Source of the DNA: Pseudomonas sp. 30_B
GTDB taxonomy: Bacteria > Pseudomonadota > Gammaproteobacteria > Pseudomonadales > Pseudomonadaceae
Length of the DNA stretch: 64,000 nt
Reading direction: 5' to 3'
Assembly (NCBI RefSeq): GCF_017491605.1
Contig: NZ_JAFGYY010000011.1
Span: forward strand, 124,001-188,000
How positions within the stretch are numbered: the stretch's first letter is position 1; every line of letters begins with the position of its first letter. The notes beneath the pieces are model-generated. The model was not told where the DNA came from. It did not search any database and worked only from the letters and a program-made list of their open reading frames with translations. Positions 62,755 through 64,000 of the stretch are shown here, piece by piece. A program made the translations under genes and the position numbers.

Positions 62755-63640
62755 TCGGCACCAGAACGCCCGGCGCCTTCGCCAGCAGGTGCCGGGTCAG
62801 CGCAGCGAGCAGCTCGCCGCCGTTGCGCCAGTGGTGCCAGTAGAGCGGCACGTCGATCACCCGCCCCGGCAGCATGTCCACCAGCTCGCCACGTTCCAGT
62901 TCACCCCGGACCTGCTGCTCGGGCACCAGCCCCCAACCGAGGCCGCCGCTGGTCATGCGCACGAACCCTTCGGACGATGGGCACAAGTGATAGCTGAAGT
63001 GACCGTCGACGCCCAGCGTCTGCAGATAACGATGCTGCAGTTGATCATCCGGGCCATAGACGATGGCCGGGGCGCGCACCAGGCCCTCGGGTGTCACGCC
63101 GCCGGGGAAGTGCCGGGAGACGAATTCCGGGCTGGCGAGACCGCGATAACGCATCGCCCCCAGCGGCTCGCAACGCCCACCGGCCACCGGACGCGGGCTG
63201 GCGCAGACGCAGCCGGCCACCTCCCCGGCGCGCATGCGCTTGAGGCCGACCTCCTGGTCCTCCACCACCAGGTCCAGCAGCACACGGCGCTCGCCACAGA
63301 AGTCGCCCACTGCCTGCGCCCACCAGGTCGCCAGGCTGTCGGCGTTCAACGCCAGGCGCAGGCGCTCGGGCGCCGCGCCGTCATCCAGCGCCGGCACCCA
63401 TTGCTGCAGGTCGCCTTCCAGCAGGCGCACCTGCTGCACGTGGTTGAGCAAGCGCCGGCCCAGATCGGTCGGCTGCGGCCGTGCCGCCCGCACCAGCACC
63501 GGCTGGCCGACCCGCGCTTCGAGCAGCTTGATGCGCTGGGAGATCGCCGACTGCGACAGCCCCAGCACCTGGGCGCCGCGCTCGAAACCGCCCTGCTCCA
63601 CCACGGCGGCCAGGGCAGCGAGCAGCTTGTAGTCGAACAT
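62741..63640 (-). CDS. argP: LysR family regulator, ArgP/IciA type
   Basis: A 299-residue LysR regulator. The winged helix is clear in KLLAALAAVVEQGGFERGAQ and LGLSQSAISQRIKLLEARVG, and the effector domain follows with MRAGEVAGCVC and GLGWGLVPEQQ. The sequence style and place match ArgP/IciA, which controls arginine/lysine exporters and responds to lysine and arginine. It is divergent from the gene at 63739 with 98 bases between. The name rests on family resemblance and my memory of the P. aeruginosa iciA position; an exporter gene may lie beyond the window. Confidence 0.85.
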   Translation of the reverse strand: MFDYKLLAALAAVVEQGGFERGAQVLGLSQSAISQRIKLLEARVGQPVLVRAARPQPTDLGRRLLNHVQQVRLLEGDLQQWVPALDDGAAPERLRLALNADSLATWWAQAVGDFCGERRVLLDLVVEDQEVGLKRMRAGEVAGCVCASPRPVAGGRCEPLGAMRYRGLASPEFVSRHFPGGVTPEGLVRAPAIVYGPDDQLQHRYLQTLGVDGHFSYHLCPSSEGFVRMTSGGLGWGLVPEQQVRGELERGELVDMLPGRVIDVPLYWHHWRNGGELLAALTRHLLAKAPGVLVPISRE

Positions 63641-63738
63641 GATCAGTTTCCCTAATGAGATATCAGCAACATTGGTTTTTCTTATACCGCCGAACGCCCG
63701 ACAATCGCCAGCAATCCCCCTCTTCGACGGACTTCTCC

Positions 63739-64000
63739 ATGGCTGGCGAAACCTCCCTGGCCGCGCTGCTGCGCGGCATGACCCCGGTACTCAACGACGG
63801 CGAGTACGTGTTCTGCACCCTGGCCGACGGCCGCATGCCCGCCGGGCTGCAACCGCTGGGCAGCTTCCGCGAGCGCGAAGGGCTGACGCTGATCCTGCCG
63901 CGCGTCGAAGCCGAGGAGGCCGGGCTGGCCTTCGACTACGTCGCCGCCTGGCTGACCCTGGACGTGCATTCGGCGCTCGAGGCGGTCGGCCTCACCGCCG
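63739..64000 (+). CDS. ACT-domain-like protein, partial (runs off window)
   Basis: The first 87 codons of a gene that continues past base 64000. The product opens MAGETSLAALLRGMTPVLND then GEYVFCTLADG, and later residues include a FDYVAAWLTLDVHSALEAVG stretch. This pattern is that of small ACT-like (DUF2241-type) amino-acid-binding proteins found beside ArgP-type regulators. It is divergent from the regulator, so probably under its control. The ribosome-binding site is weak (GACGGA). The assignment is from recollection of the family. Confidence 0.6.
   Translation, partial: MAGETSLAALLRGMTPVLNDGEYVFCTLADGRMPAGLQPLGSFREREGLTLILPRVEAEEAGLAFDYVAAWLTLDVHSALEAVGLTA

Overview
This window is a high-GC, gene-dense stretch of a Pseudomonas chromosome. 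The gene content and order strongly suggest a member of the P. aeruginosa lineage or a close relative (P. nitroreducens/citronellolis/knackmussii type). The block purU - mvaT - sbcB - membrane/MoxR operon - PilZ - lipoproteins - universal stress protein - pykA - enoyl-CoA hydratase - ferredoxin reductase - diguanylate cyclase - fumA has the order I remember for P. aeruginosa PAO1 around PA4314-PA4333. The block olsB - olsA - universal stress protein - acpH - arsR - MFS - xenB, followed by an ArgP/IciA-type regulator, resembles PA4350-PA4364. These locus comparisons are from memory, not from a search. No rRNA, tRNA, CRISPR array, prophage, integrase or intact insertion sequence is visible. Many intergenic gaps hold REP-type inverted repeats (the GTAGGAGCGG... 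family).

Layout. 1-5,217: partial aldehyde dehydrogenase, then purine and uracil salvage (hpt-cupin one way, upp-uraA the other), a UPF0104 membrane protein and a small acidic protein. 5,308-8,285: purU, the H-NS-like silencer MvaT and exonuclease I. 8,428-16,156: seven co-directional genes (two small membrane proteins, SpoIIM, DUF4129, DUF4350, MoxR ATPase, DUF58), most joined by ATGA stop/start overlaps. 16,157-16,782: a non-coding stretch of nested inverted repeats. 16,783-21,594: PilZ, DUF4124, two lipoproteins, a tandem universal stress protein, pyruvate kinase. 22,005-26,660: enoyl-CoA hydratase, ferredoxin reductase, diguanylate cyclase, class I fumarase.

26,852-40,322 looks more accessory: a ribbon-helix-helix protein, a DJ-1/PfpI protein, a possible gene remnant, a minus-strand five-gene set (lipoprotein, two-repeat periplasmic protein, complete tripartite RND efflux pump), a lysine/arginine-type decarboxylase with its amino-acid antiporter, a DUF2846 lipoprotein and an orphan antitoxin-like protein. 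40,288-52,374: nitrilase-GNAT pair, NTF2-like protein, acyltransferase-3, phospholipase D-type cardiolipin synthase coupled to a YceI protein, LysR/MFS pair, second YceI, serine hydrolase, diiron-type metallo-beta-lactamase-fold protein and a short acyl-CoA dehydrogenase-like protein. 52,521-64,000: ornithine-lipid synthesis (olsB-olsA), an Anr-type promoter driving a second universal stress protein, acpH, the arsR-MFS-xenB cassette, a coiled-coil membrane protein, two NAD(P)-dependent oxidoreductases, an ArgP-type regulator and a partial gene.

Working together. The most interpretable regulation is (i) an Anr/FNR-type box at a class II position before the second universal stress protein, with a weaker look-alike at the same geometry before the first; (ii) a hairpin that buries the ribosome-binding site of the lysine antiporter; and (iii) a perfect inverted repeat between a lipoprotein and an orphan antitoxin-like gene. 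The least understood modules are the MoxR/DUF58 membrane operon and the RND cluster with its two small exported partners. Both are candidates for undescribed biology, but nothing in the window proves a new system.
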